Assembly (NCBI GenBank): GCA_001599595.1
Contig: BCHH01000002.1
Span: forward strand, 410,390 to 474,389
Reading direction: 5' to 3'
From: Beverwykella pulmonaria
Taxonomy: Eukaryota; Ascomycota; Dothideomycetes; Pleosporales; Melanommataceae
DNA: 64,000 nucleotides
Every line of letters starts with the position of its first letter. Position 1 is the first letter of the stretch. Shown here in pieces: positions 44,130 to 56,028 of the stretch. The position numbers and the translations under genes are program-made. The notes beneath the pieces are model-generated. The model did not search any database. It had not been told where the DNA came from and saw only the letters and a list, made by a program, of their open reading frames with translations.

Positions 44130-46111
44130 ATGTGGACCTACCATGTTATCAACGCAGCGATTCTTGGCTTCCTTCTCCCCAGCGTAAAGGCGGCGGTTTC
44201 ATCAACTGGCTTCACCGTCTCTTTGACAGATGTCGACTACTTTCTTCCTCCAGAGCCTGTTGCTACGATTTCTGTGGCGGAGAATCTCATGCGGTCGTTC
44301 AGCAATAATGGTCCCTTTGTCCCAATCACAGTTGTCAAGTCGACTGGATACAGCACTGCGGAGATCTCTTCGATAACAACCAAGTACTTGTCTCAGGATG
44401 ATGTGTTCCAAGTTGGATTTATGGAAGGTATGTTAGAAGCCTCAAATTTTGGTGCTGATGGCATCCTTTCAAAAAAAAAAAAAATCTGACTTATGTAGCC
44501 ATCTACGTCCAATCCCCCGGAAAACAAGCTATGAGCACGTCTATGGTGCAAGTAGGAAATGTATCCAGCACCATCATAGCGGGTGCCACCATCGCTGGAA
44601 ACCTGAAACCTGGACCCTATTTCATGAACGCGTTCGGCCAAGTATACGAGGCATGGCGGCTCTACTCGGACACCAACGGCGCTTTCACCGAATCCGTGAT
44701 CGCCAACCCTCGAGGAGAATTCTCCGTTCTTCCCGCGGGAACACTGGGCCAGAATATTGCTCTTGCAGTTCCGTCACGTTTGTATTTTACCAAAACGGCG
44801 GAGAAGCCGCTGGCAGGCGTTCGAATGGGGATCAAGGATATCTACGACATCAAGGGCCTTCGAACCTCCAACGGGAATCGAGCGTGGTATTGGCTCTATC
44901 CGCCTGCGAAAAACACGGCGACTCCTGTGCAGAATCTTATCGATGCGGGGGCGGTTGTGGTGGGAAAGATGATCACGAGTCAGTTTGCGAACGGGGAGCT
45001 TGCTACGGCGGATTGGGTCGACTATCACGAGGCATTCAACCCCCGCGGTGATGGGTATCAAGACACATCGTCCAGCTCATCCGGAGGAGGCGCTGGGGCT
45101 GCCGCCTATCCATGGCTGGACGTGGCTCTAGGGTCCGACACGGGAGGGAGTGTGCGTGGTCCCGCTCAGGTCCAAGGTGTCTACGGCAACCGTCCATCAC
45201 ATGGACTTGTGTCGTTGGAGCACACCATGTCTCTGAGCCCCGTCCTCGACACCGCGGGTCTTTTCGCCCGGGATCCCCTCGTGTGGAAAGACGCGGCAAA
45301 AGCCATGTACCGCTCCAAGCTGACATTCAGCAACGCCTACCCACAATCCATCACCACCCTCAAATGGCCAACCACGTCTGATAACGTCGCCGACACGCTC
45401 CTAAACGACTTCCTCACCCAAGTGACCACCTTCCTTCACGCCAACGCCACCGCATTCAACCTCTCCGCCGCCTGGATGACCGACAATCCGACCCTCGCTC
45501 CCATAGAATCCGTCCTCAACTTCACCTACCCAGTGCTCATCTCGCAGCAACAAATCCCCCTCGTCCGCGACCCGTTCTACCGCGACTACGGCGCCAAGCA
45601 TGACGGGCGCCGCCCCTTCGTCAACCCCGTGCCGCTCCTTCGCTGGGGCTGGGGCGAAAACAGCACCGAGACAGTCGCCTCTGCCGTCGCCAACAAAACA
45701 GCCTTCATGTCGTGGATCAATGGCACCGTGCTGGTGCCATCTGCAGCTACCTGCTCGGAAAGCCTGCTCATGTACGTGGGCTCGGTGGGCAAGGGCTCGA
45801 CCACGTACCGCAACATCTATCTCTCGGACGCGATTCCGCCGTGGGGCTTCTACGACGGCAGCATCTCCATCTTCAGCGAGACGCCAGACTTTGTCGTGCC
45901 GATTGGAGAGGCGCCGTACCATTCGAGTATCACGGGGCACGTGGAATATTTGCCCGTGACTGTCGACTTTATGGCGGCGAAGGGCTGCGATGGCATGTTA
46001 TTCCAATTGATTGCGGATCTTTATGCCGAGGGCATCTTGAAGACAGCGAAAGCGGGACAGAGTGGAATTACGGGGGGCGATATTTTGTTTCGTAGAGGGG
46101 GGATGATATAA
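44130..46111 (+). CDS. Secreted amidase-signature family protein
   Basis: Two exons: 44130..44427 and 44499..46111 (636 residues). N-terminal signal peptide ([18 protein letters not shown]). About 200 residues of unassigned N-terminal domain precede the amidase core: [14 protein letters not shown] (catalytic Lys), [15 protein letters not shown] (cis-Ser region) and [14 protein letters not shown] (nucleophile Ser), the Ser-cisSer-Lys triad of amidases. NxS/T sites in the second half fit secretion. The intron contains 13 A in a row. Cleaves amide bonds; target unknown. Long, two-part amidases of this type occur widely in ascomycetes and have been linked by annotation to pigment-related names, which I would not rely on. 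Confidence 0.82.
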
Positions 46112-46419
46112 GAAGAGAAGATGCGCGAAGTTGGGATTGCCAGCCAAGCAGGCCCATGCAAAAGTCCATGAGATCTCTCATCTAGAACCTTCGAATAGAA
46201 AAACAGACGACACCTCCAAAACCCTCAAAATTATTTTATTTATTTTTTTCAAGGTCTCCTGTCATGTGGTGCAGACGGTTGGCTCTGCAGGTCACGCCAC
46301 TCTCTCATTCACTTGATCACATTCACTCACCCAGACTTCTCTCTGTCTTATCGACGGTTGCGGCTTTCACGGTGCTCTCCGCGTCGCATTTGACCGCGCC
46401 GCCACTTTTTATTTTCCTC

Positions 46420-47391
46420 ATGCCCACTTACTCCAGCACTACCTACTCAACCGCAGTCATGGCAACCCCACCACCACCACCGCCATCACCATCTTCGTTT
46501 CCGTCGACATCTCCTTCTCCATCTCCGTTCCCGCATCCCTCTTTGTCTGATTTCCTAGAGTCTCTTAGCCCTGACGCGGAGGCCGACGCCGACGCTGATA
46601 TCGTTGTCGATTCTGCAACTCTTCCGTCTTCCTCTTCGTCTTCATCTTCATCTCCTACTTCCGCTCACACTCACATTCACCCTCTCCCTGCTCCTCTCCA
46701 GCCTACGGAAGTAGGCCAGGACTCCCTTGTCCCTCCTCCTACCACCCCGCTGGTTTCCCCCCACGACGCCATCCCGCGCTTCCGCCATCTCCTGGAGAAG
46801 TGCACGACATTGATCCAGACGCACGGCCCGTACACGCATTCATCCGGCGTGTTCGCGCGCGCGCACACACCGCGCTCGACTGCGCTGACCCCGACGCAAG
46901 TCGCCGCTTCGCTGGCCTGCGCGCAGGACGCAGTCTTGTTTCCGCAGCCGGAGGGCCCTGCTCGCGAGGATCTGCAAGCGTTCAAGAATCTGTGGGATAC
47001 CACGTTGCTAGTACTCAACATCATTCTGCACGACAATGCGCTCTCGCTGTCCGGGTTCGGCTGGGGCGTGCATGGGGTATGCGCTGGGTATGTCCTCCCT
47101 TCCACTTCGCAGTACACGCTGGGGAAGTTCCTCGACCACAAAGCACGCCTGTATAGAGCGCTACTTGCACTTCCCTCGATAATGGAAGAGGATGTAAAGA
47201 GGCAGCGGGAGACGATGCATATCAAGCCCGCGGAGAAAGTGAACAGCCTGGCCAAGGTGAATAGGACGGCCCATGTTAATGCGTGGATGTTGGTGCAGAT
47301 CATGCGTGGAGGAGGGGCGTGGGAAGGCGTGAAGTGGTTCTATGGGATTTGTGTGGTCGAGAAGTGGATGGTGGCTTTGGGGATGGAGTAG
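46420..47391 (+). CDS. Hypothetical protein with Pro/Ser-rich N terminus
   Basis: Open frame to 47391; start MPTYSSTTYSTAVMATPP at 46420 is preferred over 46264 (MWCRR...) because the upstream part looks like leader sequence. 323 residues. The first 130 are Pro/Ser-rich with an acidic patch (DAEADADADIVV) and a Ser run. The rest is helical-looking (LLEKCTTLIQTHGPY, EDLQAFKNLWDTTLLVLNII, FGWGVHGVCAGYVLPSTSQY, FLDHKARLYRALLALP). I do not recognise the family. No signal peptide at the preferred start. Confidence 0.55.
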   Translation: MPTYSSTTYSTAVMATPPPPPPSPSSFPSTSPSPSPFPHPSLSDFLESLSPDAEADADADIVVDSATLPSSSSSSSSSPTSAHTHIHPLPAPLQPTEVGQDSLVPPPTTPLVSPHDAIPRFRHLLEKCTTLIQTHGPYTHSSGVFARAHTPRSTALTPTQVAASLACAQDAVLFPQPEGPAREDLQAFKNLWDTTLLVLNIILHDNALSLSGFGWGVHGVCAGYVLPSTSQYTLGKFLDHKARLYRALLALPSIMEEDVKRQRETMHIKPAEKVNSLAKVNRTAHVNAWMLVQIMRGGGAWEGVKWFYGICVVEKWMVALGME

Positions 47392-47613
47392 GAATGGGAT
47401 GAGGAGGAGTTGATGGATGTTGCAATGGAGATTGATATGAACATATTTCGTCATTTCCAAGCAAGGACCTTGCGTTATGGATAGGATTTTTGAAATTTGC
47501 ATAGCGAAGGAAAGGGAACAAGATCAATAGAGCAGACCCTTGAGTCTTAGGATATACATGCTTTTGCAACTTCATCTCGTACGATTGCACGCTCCCGATT
47601 GTAAACTTACCCT

Positions 47614-48432
47614 TCACTCACGCAAGTCCTTGCCCGCCGCAAAACAGATCGCCGCCCTAACAATTTCCCTCACAACTTCCACTTCCTCCTCGTCTCGCGG
47701 CGCATACACCATAATCCAGCCCTGAGGCGCCAGCCACGACACTGGAAAGCGTTGACCCCACCCCTTCTCAATCACCGTCCTCGCATCCCTTAGCGCAACA
47801 TACACATGTAGTGAATTATCACTCGGATGCACATGTGCGACTTCGTAGAAGATTTTGTGCGCGGCGGGGTTGATGGTCTCCACGTCGGGCTTCACGTAGA
47901 TGGCGGGTCCGGTTCCGCCCTCAGTCTTGGACGGCGCAGTGCTTATATATGGGGAGTACGCAGCTGAGCTGGCGAAGGAGTGCATGAGCGTAGATAGACT
48001 GGATGATGCGGAAGCGGTTATGGGGCAAGGGTGTTGGCGCTGGGGGAGCGTCCAGCGGGTCAGTTTCGGGCGGGGCCCGGGGCGAACGGGGATAGAATTG
48101 GAAGAGAGGTACACAGGGCCAGTGTTGGGGATTGTGGAGGCGGAGAGCATGTCCTGGCGTTGGTAGAGGAGGTACAGGCCCCATCTGCGGATCTTGAGGT
48201 AGCCGGAGAGTGTTGGGGGTGTGCCTCCGGTCCCTGGGTGGGTGTTAGGAGTTGGAGGTGAGTTGTCTTCTTGGAAGGCTGAAGGCGCAGCAGAGATGAT
48301 GATTTTACAGGAGTGGCTTCAATTGTGAGCGTAACAGATAAAGGACGTACCAGCTCGCTGCCATGACTTGAAGTCGACCCAGACAATCAGGCCTGTTAGA
48401 GATAACGTGCCGATGATGAAGGTAGATGCCAT
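47614..48432 (-). CDS. Fungal luciferase-domain-like protein
   Basis: Two exons: 48432..48351 and 48278..47614 (248 residues). The N terminus MASTFIIGTLSLTGLIVWVD is a hydrophobic anchor. Then GGTPPTLSGYLKIRR, a Ser-rich linker, and the conserved C-terminal block FYEVAHVHPSDNSLHVYVAL, DARTVIEKGWGQRFPVSW, GWIMVYAPRDEEEVEVVREI, which matches the so-called luciferase domain (named after one fungal or bacterial member). The domain name does not show that the protein emits light; its biochemical role is unknown. Splice phase and GTACG donor agree. Confidence 0.75.
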
Positions 48433-48951
48433 TTTCGTAGAACGGTAATCCGTCTCTTAGTTAGGGCCCGTAACGAATTTAAGCTGATGATGGAAAAGTG
48501 GCACTGGTATCATGTTAGAAATATTCTAATAGATATATCGTGGCGGCAATAATGTTACTTCGCAGTGAGATACTGTAAAAGCAATTACGAAAATCCTTAC
48601 TTGACTCACCTTCAACGTAGCTAGTAGCTGAAGGGCTTTGGCTCTGGGTGTCGCTCAACAGTGTTCAAATAAAGGTTGTTCAGTCTGTTGATGAGTATTG
48701 ACTAGATGTCGGCCAACGGTTCGGAAGTTCATAGACCACTACGCACCTCGGATTCTTCACGTCGCTCCGGTGTTCAGAAATCTCAGGGTGGAAGCCGTTG
48801 GAGGGAGAGCGGGGCCGACGCAGGTGTAACAGAACAAAAGCAACTTACTGGTGCGCTTGCAGGTACCATTGCGGGGTAGGTATTCGATTATCACCTCGTA
48901 TCGATCTTCATTTGGAGCCCCAGCAAAGCGTCTTCCGTTCAAGTCCATAAC
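48433..48951. other. shared 5' region between divergent genes
   Basis: About 520 bases between the luciferase-domain gene (minus) and the aldolase/adducin gene (plus); no other gene seen. Confidence 0.5.
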
Positions 48952-49845
48952 ATGCCGATTGACTATACCCAACGTTCCTCTGGAGCTGAAAAGCCTGAAG
49001 GAACGTCAGCCGATCTTAAATATGCAATTCAGCTTCTCATCATCTCGAATCATATCCTCCACTACCATGGCCTTGTCGATGCTTTCGGGCACATCTCCAT
49101 CCGCCATCCACTTTACCCAGACCAGTATATCATCGCATCTTACAACCCCGGCGCTCCAGCCCTAATCTCCTCGGCCAAAGACTTCATCGAATACTCCATC
49201 TACAATTCGGAACCCGTGCACGAAGACCAGCCCAGAGGGTACAGCGAGCGATTCATCCATGGCGAGATATTTTCCCGCTTTCCCACTGTCCAGTGCGTCG
49301 TACATTCGCACTCAGAAGCCGTGATTCCTTTTATGGCGGCGAAAATCCCCATCAAGCCCGTCTTCCATATGGCGGGTTTCCTAGGCGTGGATGACACTCC
49401 AATATTCGACCCGTCGAGCGTATATGCAAGAACGAAAACCGAAACACGGGACATGCTGATCAAAACCCCGGCACTCGGTGAAGAGCTCGCGCAGGCTTTT
49501 TGCAAAGGCGTAGGGAATAAAATTCCGGACCATCCTGTCGTCCTTCAGCACAAACATGGCTTCACGTGCATTGGCAACAGCATCCAACAGGCAATATACC
49601 GCGCGATATATCTGCAGAAGAACTGCAAACTGCTCAAAGACGCCATGGATCTTGCGGGAGGTGATGTATCCAAGATCAGCTACCTGACGCAGAAGGAGGC
49701 GGAGGGATGTGAGAAGATGAACGAAATGACACAGGATAAGGCGTTCAGACTTTGGCTGAGGGAGGTCCAGGTCAATCCGTTGTATCGAAACGAGGAAGGC
49801 ATTCCTAATGAATTGCCCGTTGGTGGAATGCAGGACGATGTGTAA
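48952..49845 (+). CDS. Class II aldolase/adducin N-terminal-domain protein
   Basis: Single exon, 297 residues. YHGLVDAFGHISIRHPLYPD is the conserved N-terminal block, VVHSHSEAV carries two zinc-site histidines, and HKHGFTCIGNSIQQAIYRAI the third-histidine region with the following helix. Enzymes of this fold use zinc to cleave or decarboxylate sugar phosphates or 2-oxo acids; many fungal relatives are uncharacterised. The acidic residue of the typical active site may be Glu in GEIFSRF. Substrate unknown. No signal peptide. Confidence 0.85.
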   Translation: MPIDYTQRSSGAEKPEGTSADLKYAIQLLIISNHILHYHGLVDAFGHISIRHPLYPDQYIIASYNPGAPALISSAKDFIEYSIYNSEPVHEDQPRGYSERFIHGEIFSRFPTVQCVVHSHSEAVIPFMAAKIPIKPVFHMAGFLGVDDTPIFDPSSVYARTKTETRDMLIKTPALGEELAQAFCKGVGNKIPDHPVVLQHKHGFTCIGNSIQQAIYRAIYLQKNCKLLKDAMDLAGGDVSKISYLTQKEAEGCEKMNEMTQDKAFRLWLREVQVNPLYRNEEGIPNELPVGGMQDDV

Positions 49846-50327
49846 GAAAAAGAAAACTTCGGTATATAAGGTTAAGTGGTTGCTCAGATATCAACCTCTT
49901 CCATTATCACCACTCTCTTTTATGTCGAAAGACGTGACGTCATACATCAACACGCGTTAATTGAACGCGTAAAGATGTCGAAGTACGATGCTAAATTGTT
50001 GGTGATGTCTCTGATTCATGGTGTTGACGTTTGGCCTGTGAAATGTCACGCACAAGTGGCTGGGCGGAGTGATGGTGAGGCGAAAGGAGATCTGCCTGTC
50101 AAACATGTGCATATATTGTCCGTGCGTTGACGCGCTAAGACGTCCTTCCACATTATTCTGCTGCCACTACTCCCTCTCCCTCTGCTTACCTTCCTCGACC
50201 ACCCACCGACGCGCCCAACACCCGCATTATCCTGACGTGTCTTTTACATCAGAATTCATATCTCTCATCGTCGTCTAGATCTCAGAGGGATTTCGTTCGC
50301 GCGCCGCGTACGGCCCAAACGGGTAAC
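49846..50327. other. intergenic, promoter of the ISWI gene
   Basis: About 480 bases, pyrimidine-rich from 50160 to 50275 as often seen before highly expressed fungal genes; no other gene. Confidence 0.5.
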
Positions 50328-53300
50328 ATGGCGAAACTCGCGAAAACTCGCAACACTGATTCGGACGGCCCGTCCACCGCCGACGCCTCAGCAAATGAGG
50401 ACGTAGAGATGCAAGACCAGAGCGGAAAAATCAATGGCTTCAACAAGTTCACAGTGAGTCGCGCCTGTTCCCTTTCCGCGCGCGACGCGACCAGGAGGTG
50501 GAGGAAGGAAGGAAGAGGATACAACGACCGCACATCAGGCAGAACAATCCCGCTGACACATGAAATCCAGTACTATCAGGAAACTCCTGACTACACGGTA
50601 CCCACTCCACTTCCCACGCAACCGTCTCCCGCGCCCCAGCACTGACAGACAAACAGGACTCCGATACAAACCCAAACACAACAGCAAGCAGCGTAGCTGG
50701 AGATGCCACACCGGGGGATGGTCGAAAGAAACGGACTGAAGTGTTCAATATGCGCAAGAGCATCTACGGAAAGAAGCACGACCGCCTAGGCGCGTCCAAA
50801 GTACGCCTATTTTTCCTTTGGCACAACACATTTGTCTGTCCAAATCGCTAACATAGCTCCGCAACTCATAGGAAGACGACACAATTCGACGGTTCCGATA
50901 CCTCCTCGGCCTCACCGACCTGTTCCGTCACTTCATCGATACCAATCCTAACCCCCGCATCAAGGACATCCTCGCCGAGATCGACCGACAGAATGCCGAA
51001 GATGAGGCCAAGGCCAAGAATAGCAAACTGCGAAAGGGTGGTGCGGCTGCAGAGCGACGTCGCAAGACGGAGCAGGAAGAAGACGCCGAGTTGGTACGGG
51101 AAGAGAAGCACGGCGGCCACAACGAGACGTTGTTCCGGGAGTCTCCAGGTTACATCAAGGGTGGAACAATGCGAGATTACCAGGTCGCTGGTCTCAACTG
51201 GCTCATTTCTCTTCACGAGAATGGTATATCTGGGATCCTGGCCGACGAAATGGGTCTTGGGAAAACCCTACAGACCATTTCCTTCCTAGGCTATCTCCGA
51301 TACATTGCAGGCATCACCGGACCCCATCTGGTTGTCGTACCGAAATCCACCCTGGACAACTGGTACCGGGAATTCGGCAGGTGGATTCCAGACATCAACG
51401 TGCTGGTGTTGCAAGGTGTCAAAGATGAGCGCGCCTCGTTAATCCAGGACCGACTTGTTGACGAAAAGTTCGACGTTTGCATCACGAGTTACGAAATGAT
51501 CCTGCGCGAAAAGTCCCATCTGAAGAAATTTGCTTGGGAGTACATCATCATCGACGAGGCCCATCGCATCAAGAATGAAGAATCTTCGCTCGCGCAAATT
51601 ATTCGGCTGTTCAACTCCCGAAACCGCCTGCTTATCACCGGAACCCCACTGCAAAACAACCTGCACGAACTATGGGCCCTGCTCAACTTCTTGCTTCCCG
51701 ATGTCTTTGGCGACGCTTCAGCATTTGACGACTGGTTTTCACAGCAGAACGATGATTCTGATACCGTGGTGCAGCAACTACACAAGGTCCTCCGGCCGTT
51801 TTTGCTTCGCCGAGTCAAGGCCGATGTCGAGAAGTCGCTATTGCCAAAGAAAGAGGTCAATTTGTACATTGGCATGTCTGACATGCAAGTAAAGTGGTAC
51901 AAGAAGATTCTTGAAAAGGACATTGACGCAGTGAATGGCGCAGGCGGAAAGGGCGAGTCCAAAACCCGTCTCCTCAACATCGTCATGCAGCTTAGAAAAT
52001 GCTGCAACCACCCATACCTCTTCGAAGGTGCCGAACCAGGACCACCATATACAACAGACGAACATTTGGTCACCAATGCTGCCAAGATGGTCATGCTTGA
52101 TAGACTCCTCAAACGTATGAAGGCCCAAGACAGCAGAGTGCTCATCTTCTCGCAAATGAGTCGTGTGCTTGATATTCTTGAGGATTACTCCGTTATGCGC
52201 GGATACAACTATTGTCGGATTGACGGATCAACTGCCCACGAGGATCGAATCGCGGCTATCGACGACTACAACAAAGAAGGTTCCGAGAAGTTCCTCTTCC
52301 TCCTCACAACCCGTGCCGGTGGTTTGGGAATCAATTTGACCAGCGCTGATATTGTCGTTCTGTTCGACAGCGACTGGAACCCCCAAGCTGATCTCCAGGC
52401 TATGGACCGAGCTCATCGTATTGGTCAGACGAAGCAAGTCATGGTCTTCCGTTTCGTCACCGAAAACGCGATCGAAGAGAAGGTCTTGGAGCGCGCAGCC
52501 CAGAAGCTGCGTCTCGACCAGCTAGTTATTCAGCAGGGACGTGCACAACAGCCCGTAAAGAATGCTGCGTCCAAGGACGAGCTTCTTACCATGATCCAGC
52601 ACGGCGCAGAGAAGGTCTTCCAGAGCAATGGCGCCCTCGGACTTTCTACTGAGGCCGGAGACCTTACCGAGGATGATTTTGATGCCATTCTCAGGCGTGG
52701 TGAGGAGAGAACTGCCGAACTCAACGTCAAATACGAAAAGCTTGGTCTCGACGATTTGCAAAAGTTTACATCGGACTCTGCATACGAGTGGAATGGTGAG
52801 ACGTTCCAACCTCGCAAGAAGGACATCGGCATCAGCTGGATCAACCCGACCAAGCGTGAGCGAAAAGAGATTGGATATTCCATGGACAAGTACTACCGAC
52901 AAGCACTCATGACTGGTGGCCGAACAGAGTCGAAAGTGCCGCGGGTTCCACGCGCACCCAAGCAGATTCTTATTCACGACTACCAATTCTTCCCCGACCT
53001 GCTCTCGGAGCTGCAAGATAAGGAGACGGCATATTACCGAAAGGAGAACAACCTCAAGGCCCCGCTTCCTGATGGACCTGACGAGGACTTAGAGGCGCGA
53101 GAGGCAGACCAGGAGCTCGCTCAACAGGAGATCGACAATGCCGTGCCACTCACAGAAGAAGAGAAGGCCGAGAAGGAGAGGCTGATCGAACAAGGTTTCC
53201 CCGAGTGGAACAAGCGAGACTTTCAACAATTTCTCAATGGATCGGCTAAGTACGGGCGTCAAAACTACGCAGGGATCTCCGAGGAGGTTGATGGTAAAGA

Positions 53301-54004
53301 TGCCGACGAAATCGAGGCGTATGCGAAGGTCTTTTGGAAGAAATACAAGACTCTCGACAACTGGCAAAAATATATCAATGTTGTTGAAGAGGGCGAAGCT
53401 CGCGTCCGTCACGTGGAAGAGAGGAAGCGCCTGCTCCGCAAGAAGATTAGCTCTTGTCGCATGCCACTCCAGCAACTGCAGATCAAGTATACCGTGTCGA
53501 CAACAAACAAGAAGGTCTATACAGAAGAGGAAGACCGCTTCCTACTTGTCATGTTGGACAAGCACGGCGTCGAGGGCGAGATCGTTCATGAGAGGATCCG
53601 AGAAGAGATTCGAGATTCGCCATTGTTCCGCTTCGATTGGTTCTTCCTCAGCCGCACACCCCAGGAAATCGGCCGCCGATGCAACACGCTCCTTCAGACT
53701 GTAGTCAGGGAGCTTGGCGATGCCGATCCGAAGAACAGCAAGGGCAAGCGTCCGGTTGAAGAGGTTGAGTCCGAGGAGGAGGAGGAGCTGCCGGTCAAGA
53801 AGAAGGCTAAGAACGGCGTCAAGGTACGTCTTCACCGTGTCTCCTCGTTTGATGAACGATACTAACTGCAAATAGAACAAGCAACTGGACTCTGTCAAGG
53901 GTGGCAAGGGCACGTCGGTCTCGGCCTCTACTTCTCGAGCCACCAGTGTCGTCTCGACTAGCCCTGCCCCTTCCAAGGCCAAGGGCAAGGGCAAGAAGAA
54001 GTAG
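50328..54004 (+). CDS. ISW2: ISWI-type chromatin-remodelling ATPase
   Basis: Five exons: 50328..50453, 50571..50597, 50657..50800, 50872..53823, 53876..54004 (1125 residues). The second exon is only 27 bases (YYQETPDYT), in phase with both neighbours. N-terminal region before the motor; then [20 protein letters not shown], the P-loop DEMGLGKT (about 224-231), DEAH (about 327-330), [20 protein letters not shown], and [20 protein letters not shown] of lobe 2. The C-terminal half holds HAND, SANT ([20 protein letters not shown]) and SLIDE ([29 protein letters not shown]) modules, which define the ISWI class. The end is a basic KGKGKKK tail after a last intron with an ACTAAC branch. Slides nucleosomes in the nucleus. 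Orthology to ISW1 versus ISW2 is not resolved here. Confidence 0.93.
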
Positions 54005-54844
54005 ATTGTTCTCTTGTCTACAGTCGCTATTTGAGACGATAGGGTCCACTGTGGGCTTATTCTCACCTCGTCAATTGTGAAACTCAACAAGGGGCACGTT
54101 GACGAAGGCTGAGAAAGCATCACCGGAAGGTCTCCTATGAAGGCAGAAGTACTGAGGAATGGCTCGACTTTGGATTTTAATTCAGCATACAATACGGTGT
54201 CTGGCGTGCTATGGTAAGATAGGCATGTGGTGGACGGCATTAGGCTTCCACTAGTTTTTGGGTGGGCTTTTGCCACGGGCATGTATGGGCATGGCCGGTT
54301 TCACTTGTGCCTTACCACAGGTGTTGGTCCTTTTTTTTTACTTCGTTGTTACAAGAAACGGTAGATCTACAGTCCATGTGTAAGAAGGAGTATGCTATCA
54401 CTTTTTGTATTCATGTGTCTTGCGGTTTGCCTGCATTTTCAGATGGTCCATCCAATGACAGTGACGCCACACTGTGGCGGCGGGGTTGACGTTTGACGCA
54501 CGGTGATGCGCTCATGGCAAGCACCCGGAATTTGGGATTTGCCTTGCAGAAAACACGACACTTAACCTTTACCTCCCCAACTCCACCTCCACTCCTCTAA
54601 CTTTTACAAAGGTATATAATTTTGCTCTTCTCGTATGTATTTTGTACTCCCTTACACCTGCTCCTTTCACAGCGCGACAGTGCGTTGCGCCTGCCTTTCG
54701 AACCTTCGCGAATCTTCCACGGCTTGAACAGAATCTCACATACAGTTACAGATACAGCCCTACGTCTTACGGACTCAGAATCGAGTACCTCCAGAGAACA
54801 CGTCTCCTTCCTCCTTCCCACAATCCCACCACACTCCCACAAAA
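54005..54844. other. intergenic, no gene seen
   Basis: 3' flank of the ISWI gene and promoter of GET3; a pyrimidine-rich leader lies before the GET3 start. Confidence 0.5.
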
Positions 54845-56028
54845 ATGGCCACGGCCGTAGTCCTCGATGACGACGTCATGGAGCCGACGCTCCTCCCGAT
54901 CCTCAACCAGAAAACCCTACGATGGATATTTGTCGGGGGCAAAGGCGGCGTCGGCAAGACGACCACGTCCTGCTCTCTCGCAATCCAGCTTTCCAAACAC
55001 CGCAAATCCGTGCTCCTCATATCAACGGACCCCGCACACAACCTCAGCGACGCCTTCAACCAAAAGTTTGGCAAGGATGCGCGGCTTGTCGATGGGTTTG
55101 ATAACTTGAGTGCCATAGAGATCGATCCGAATGGGAGCATTCAGGACTTGCTTGCAGCTGGGGGTGAAGGCGCGGATGAGGCGATGGCGGGACTGGGTGG
55201 CATGGGGAATATGATGCAGGACCTGGCTTTTAGTGTGAGTACTTCTCTCGCCCACGCATGGCGTCTATGAGAATATAGAACGAGAGAAACTAATAGTAAA
55301 TAAAATAAACAGATACCCGGAGTCGACGAAGCCATGTCCTTCGCCGAAGTTCTCAAACAGGTCAAATCTCTATCCTACGAAGTCATCATCTTCGACACCG
55401 CACCGACGGGCCACACGCTGCGCTTCCTCCAATTCCCGACCGTCATGGAGAAAGCGCTTGCCAAAATCTCGCAACTCTCGCGCCAATTCGGACCTATGCT
55501 GAATTCCTTCCTCGGCGGCGGGCGCCTACCTAACGGCCAGAACATCGACGAGCTAGTCGAGAAAATGGAGTCGCTGCGCGCCACCATCTCCGAAGTGAAC
55601 GGGCAGTTCAAGGACGCGGATCTGACGACGTTTGTGTGCGTCTGCATTCCCGAGTTTCTGAGTCTGTACGAGACAGAGCGCATGATTCAGGAGCTGAATA
55701 GCTATGAGATTGATACACATGCGATTGTGGTTAATCAGCTGCTGTTCCCCAAGAAGGATAATCCCTGCGAGCAGTGCAATGCTCGGAGGAAGATGCAGAA
55801 GAAGTATCTCGATCAGATTGAGGAGCTGTATGATGAGTTCAATGTAGTCAAGATGCCGCTGTTGGTTGAGGAGGTGAGGGGAAAAGAAAAGCTGGAGAGG
55901 TAAGTGTCTATCTCGCCATACTTGTTGCTGATGCTGTCATTGCAGCTCGGGATGGCTTGAATCATTGTACTAACATTCAGCCCAGATTCAGCCAAATGCT
56001 CGTGAACCCCTTCGAGCCTCCGGAGTAG
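54845..56028 (+). CDS. GET3: GET3 ATPase, tail-anchored protein targeting factor
   Basis: Three exons: 54845..55234, 55313..55899, 55986..56028 (339 residues, the normal family length). Deviant P-loop [12 protein letters not shown] (31-42), then [12 protein letters not shown] (switch I), [17 protein letters not shown] (switch II), a Met/hydrophobic client-binding region ([14 protein letters not shown]), NQLLFPKK, and the zinc-binding CEQC that holds the dimer. The last exon ([13 protein letters not shown]) is short but matches the conserved end. The homodimer takes tail-anchored proteins to the ER membrane with Get1/Get2. Confidence 0.95.

Noticed and set aside
45401..45940. Minus frame of 179 codons opposite the amidase
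   Set aside because: Antisense of the GC-rich conserved amidase exon; no own motifs.
46264..46419. Upstream ATG of the Pro/Ser-rich protein
   Set aside because: The 52 extra codons look like a transcribed leader, though the frame is open; 46420 is more likely.
52522..53016. Long minus frames opposite the ISWI gene (also 51489-52145, 53542-54282)
   Set aside because: Shadow frames of a highly conserved plus-strand gene.
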